A stretch of 64,000 nt of DNA from NCBI RefSeq assembly GCF_024055635.1, contig NZ_JAMXMB010000035.1, positions 1-64,000 on the forward strand, read 5' to 3'. The translations under genes and the position numbers were made by a program. Source of the stretch: Microbacterium yannicii (GTDB lineage Bacteria; Actinomycetota; Actinomycetes; Actinomycetales; Microbacteriaceae). Numbering within the stretch: position 1 is the first letter of the stretch; every line of letters begins with the position of its first letter. Below, piece by piece: positions 62,141-64,000 of the stretch. A model generated the notes under the pieces. It saw only the letters and a program-made list of their open reading frames with translations. It had not been told where the DNA came from and did no database searches.

Positions 62141-63077
62141 CGGTCGGCGCCGGGCGCTGGAGTTCCTCGGGGAGCGGCGGGAACTTCTCGCCGACGGACT
62201 GCAGGTCGCCGGCGGCGTCGGCGAACCCGGACGCGAGGTCGTCGTACGACCAGCCACCGTCGTGGTACGCGGTCGCGACCGCCTCGGGGTGCGACCACAC
62301 CTGCAGACGGTCCCCACCGATGCCGATGGCCTGCCCGGTGACGCCGGCCGCGGCATCCGATGCGAGATAGGAGATCAGCCCCGCGACGTCGTCCGACGTG
62401 CCGAACCCGAGGTCGTGCCGGAAGAACGCGGGCATCGGCTCGCCGGCCGCCTCGGCCTCGACGGCCGCGGCGAAGTAGGGGACGGTCGCGGTCATCGCGG
62501 TCGCGGCGACCGGGATGACGGCGTTGGCGGTGATGCCGGCCTTCTTGAGCTCGAGCGCCCACGTGCGCACCATGCCGACGATGCCCGCCTTCGCGGCGGC
62601 GTAGTTCGTCTGCCCGAAGTTGCCGCGCTGACCGGTCGGCGAGCCGATGCAGATGATGCGGCCGGGGATCTGGTTCTCGCGCATGTAGGTGGCGGCTTCG
62701 CGCACGCACGTGAAGGTGCCGCGCAGGTGCACGTTGATGACGGTGTCGAAGTCGTCGTCGGTCATCTTCCACAGCACGGTGTCGCGCAGGACGCCCGCGT
62801 TCGTGACCAGGATGTCGAGCCGCCCGAACGTGTCGACCGCGGTCTGCACCAGCTTCTTCGCGGTCTCGGTGGAGCCGACCGGAGCGACGACGGCGACAGC
62901 CCGGCCGCCCTCGCCCTCGATGGAGGCGACGGCTTCCGCGGCGGTGGCCTCGTCGACGTCGTTGACGACCACGGCGGCGCCCTGACGGGCGAGCTCCTGG
63001 GCATAGGCGAGGCCGAGGCCGCGGCCCGAGCCGGTGACGATGGCGACCTTGCCGTCGAGGGGGGCGTGCGAAGACAT
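62133..63077 (-). CDS. couN: SDR dehydrogenase, beta-hydroxyacyl-CoA type
   Basis: A 314-residue short-chain dehydrogenase. Cofactor motif TGSGRGLG (15-22), structural NAG (93-95), catalytic Ser146 (CIGSPTG), Tyr159 and Lys163 (NYAAAKAG). It would oxidise aryl-beta-hydroxypropionyl-CoA to the beta-keto form between the MaoC and amidohydrolase steps. The C-terminal 60 residues (SHPEAVATAYHDGGWSYDD) extend beyond a minimal SDR, as in MFE-2-like hydroxyacyl-CoA dehydrogenases. First gene of the cluster; divergent from the MarR gene. Confidence 0.82.
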   Translation of the reverse strand: MSSHAPLDGKVAIVTGSGRGLGLAYAQELARQGAAVVVNDVDEATAAEAVASIEGEGGRAVAVVAPVGSTETAKKLVQTAVDTFGRLDILVTNAGVLRDTVLWKMTDDDFDTVINVHLRGTFTCVREAATYMRENQIPGRIICIGSPTGQRGNFGQTNYAAAKAGIVGMVRTWALELKKAGITANAVIPVAATAMTATVPYFAAAVEAEAAGEPMPAFFRHDLGFGTSDDVAGLISYLASDAAAGVTGQAIGIGGDRLQVWSHPEAVATAYHDGGWSYDDLASGFADAAGDLQSVGEKFPPLPEELQRPAPTGR

Positions 63078-63119
63078 GCGTGAACTCCTTCGTGTCGGGG
63101 TCCATTGAAGCCCTAACCG

Positions 63120-63132
63120 TTGAATAAGTCAA
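63120..63132. promoter_or_regulatory. MarR-type operator between couN and couR
   Basis: TTGA-ATAAG-TCAA, a short perfect palindrome in the 70-bp divergent gap. It is the only AT-rich symmetric site there and likely the operator of the adjacent MarR repressor. Confidence 0.6.
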
Positions 63133-63147
63133 TCATTCCGTTCGTCT

Positions 63148-63636
63148 ATGAAGTCGAGTAGCATCGTGGCCATGCCGAAACCCGCCGACGCCGTCGCACC
63201 TTCGGGGCTCCGGTCGTCGGCGCTGACCGACGATGTGAGTTTCCTGCTGGCCCGCGCGAATGCCATCGCGCTCGCCGCCGGTAACGCCGCGCTCGCCGAG
63301 CACGGGCTCAAGGCCCGGTCGTACTCCGTGCTCGTGCTCGCGTCGGGCGACGCTCGTCCTTCGCAGCGAGAGCTCGCCGAGTTCCTCCGTCTCGACCCCA
63401 GCCAGGTCGTGAGCCTCGTCGACGAGCTGCAGTCCCGCGGCCTCGTGGAGCGCCGGCCGGATCCCTCGGACCGCCGCGCGAACGTCGTCGTGGCGACGGA
63501 TGCCGGGCGCTCGCTCGTCGCGATCGCCCGCGAGTCCGCGCGCACCGCCGAGGAGCGCGTCCACGGTCAGCTCAGTGCCGACGACCGCGAGACCCTCGGC
63601 GCGCTGCTTCGCGCACTGGCCTTCCCCGAGGAGTAA
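63148..63636 (+). CDS. couR: MarR-family regulator, CouR-like
   Basis: 162 residues from ATG 63148, or 154 from ATG 63172; neither has a strong Shine-Dalgarno. The winged helix is central (PSQRELAEFLRLDPSQVVSLVDELQSRGLVERRPDPSDRRANVV). It diverges from the cou-like cluster exactly as couR does in Rhodococcus, where the repressor is released by p-hydroxycinnamoyl-CoA. It is related to the MarR at 40161 near tannase 2, which may therefore sense a similar thioester. Confidence 0.82.
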   Translation: MKSSSIVAMPKPADAVAPSGLRSSALTDDVSFLLARANAIALAAGNAALAEHGLKARSYSVLVLASGDARPSQRELAEFLRLDPSQVVSLVDELQSRGLVERRPDPSDRRANVVVATDAGRSLVAIARESARTAEERVHGQLSADDRETLGALLRALAFPEE

Positions 63637-63729
63637 CCCCAGCGGGTCCGCCGCGCGCTGGGGTGGGCGCGCCGGGTTCGTTCTTATCGCCCGCGTTCGG
63701 GTGACGCGATGCACGGCTACGCGGGGTTC

Positions 63730-63828
63730 GTTGCCGCGTGTTGCGACCCCGAACTTCTGCGGCCGGCATTCAGGGGGGCGCGAAGCGTGGCTGGGCTGCG
63801 GTGGTTGCCGCGAACTGTGACCCCGAAC
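63730..63828. repeat. 25-bp direct repeats near the window end
   Basis: GTTGCCGCG-N-rich-TGCGACCCCGAAC at 63730-63754 recurs as GTTGCCGCG...TGTGACCCCGAAC at 63804-63828. The 221-bp stretch 63637-63857 holds no gene. Confidence 0.65.
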
Positions 63829-63857
63829 GCGCGGGCGGGGCTGCGGAGGCGGAGGGG

Positions 63858-64000
63858 TCAGCGGCGCTCGAGGACGTAGCGGTTGCGTCCTGCGAAGAGC
63901 CCGACCACGGTGAGGGCCGCGAGCACCGCGAGCACCAGTGCGAGCGAGGCGATCCAGTCGCCCGTCAGGCTGTGGAGGGCGCCGAAGGCGATCGGCCCGA
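63858..64000 (-). CDS. Membrane transporter C-terminus, truncated by window edge
   Basis: The last 47 codons of a minus-strand gene whose start lies outside. They read GPIAFGALHSLTGDWIASLA, one hydrophobic helix, then FAGRNRYVLERR and stop. The helix plus AGRNR ending resembles the final segment of CynX/NimT-type major facilitators. The R. jostii cou locus also carries an MFS importer (couT), but this fragment is too short to link it. Confidence 0.6.
   Translation of the reverse strand, partial: GPIAFGALHSLTGDWIASLALVLAVLAALTVVGLFAGRNRYVLERR

Noticed and set aside
61050..63083. 677-codon plus-strand open frame across MaoC, amidohydrolase and SDR genes
   Set aside because: Spans three real minus-strand genes and reads through repeats; composition is typical of antisense frames in GC-rich DNA.

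Overview
The window looks like a chromosomal segment of a high-GC Gram-positive actinobacterium, most likely a Microbacterium or close Microbacteriaceae relative. This rests on GC-rich codon use, frequent GTG starts, dense 1-4 base gene overlaps, Gram-positive-type lipoprotein and Sec signals, and many short intergenic repeats of the CTTCGACAGGCTCAGCGACC type. No rRNA, tRNA, phage or transposase gene was seen. The theme is catabolism of plant- and lignin-derived aromatics.

0-4.1 kb: a short MetE-like methyltransferase, then an ABC exporter cassette (permease broken by a frameshift) with its ArsR-like regulator, bounded by an exact 81-bp direct repeat. 4.1-7.7 kb (minus strand): a compact gallate-type operon with a VOC extradiol dioxygenase, a PrpF-type 4-oxalomesaconate tautomerase (galD), a CHA aldolase (galC) and a PIG-L-type hydratase (galB). 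7.9-15.7 kb: two LigM/DesA-type tetrahydrofolate O-demethylases, two IclR regulators, a secreted tannase/feruloyl esterase and an NAD(P) dehydrogenase. 16-20.7 kb: a LivFGHM-type importer with its binding protein. 21-23.6 kb: an FCD-GntR regulator divergent from an aldehyde dehydrogenase. 23.6-28.6 kb: unrelated or accessory genes (DHFR-like, AraC, a membrane protein, an 818-aa secreted esterase).

28.8-37.3 kb: one tightly overlapped eight-gene operon (amino-acid-type ABC importer, CapA-like protein, class III CoA-transferase, two 2-hydroxyacyl-CoA-dehydratase-like subunits, MFS exporter). It resembles fldABC but has no activase, and one subunit has no cysteine. 37.3-41.4 kb: MarR and PadR regulators and a second secreted tannase/feruloyl esterase. 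41.5-44.8 kb: metF-purU-ligM3, a methyl-tetrahydrofolate recycling and demethylation unit. 45.1-49.6 kb: a nitrate/sulfonate-type importer ending in a PaaX-like regulator. 49.7-58.3 kb: a second PaaX-like regulator, a P450 with an atypical I-helix, a PhnCDE-like importer with fused permeases, and two tandem hydrolase domains in one frame separated by one TGA. 58.4-63.6 kb: a cou-like hydroxycinnamate side-chain cluster (DUF3237, CoA ligase, MaoC hydratase, amidohydrolase, SDR) with a divergent MarR. A truncated membrane transporter gene closes the window.

Read together (inference): secreted esterases free hydroxycinnamates or gallates; the cou-like enzymes shorten hydroxycinnamates to methoxybenzoates; three O-demethylases pass the methyl groups to tetrahydrofolate, which MetF and PurU recycle; and the gal operon opens gallate and delivers pyruvate and oxaloacetate. 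Three operator-like palindromes recur upstream of these units and suggest shared control by the FCD-GntR and IclR regulators.
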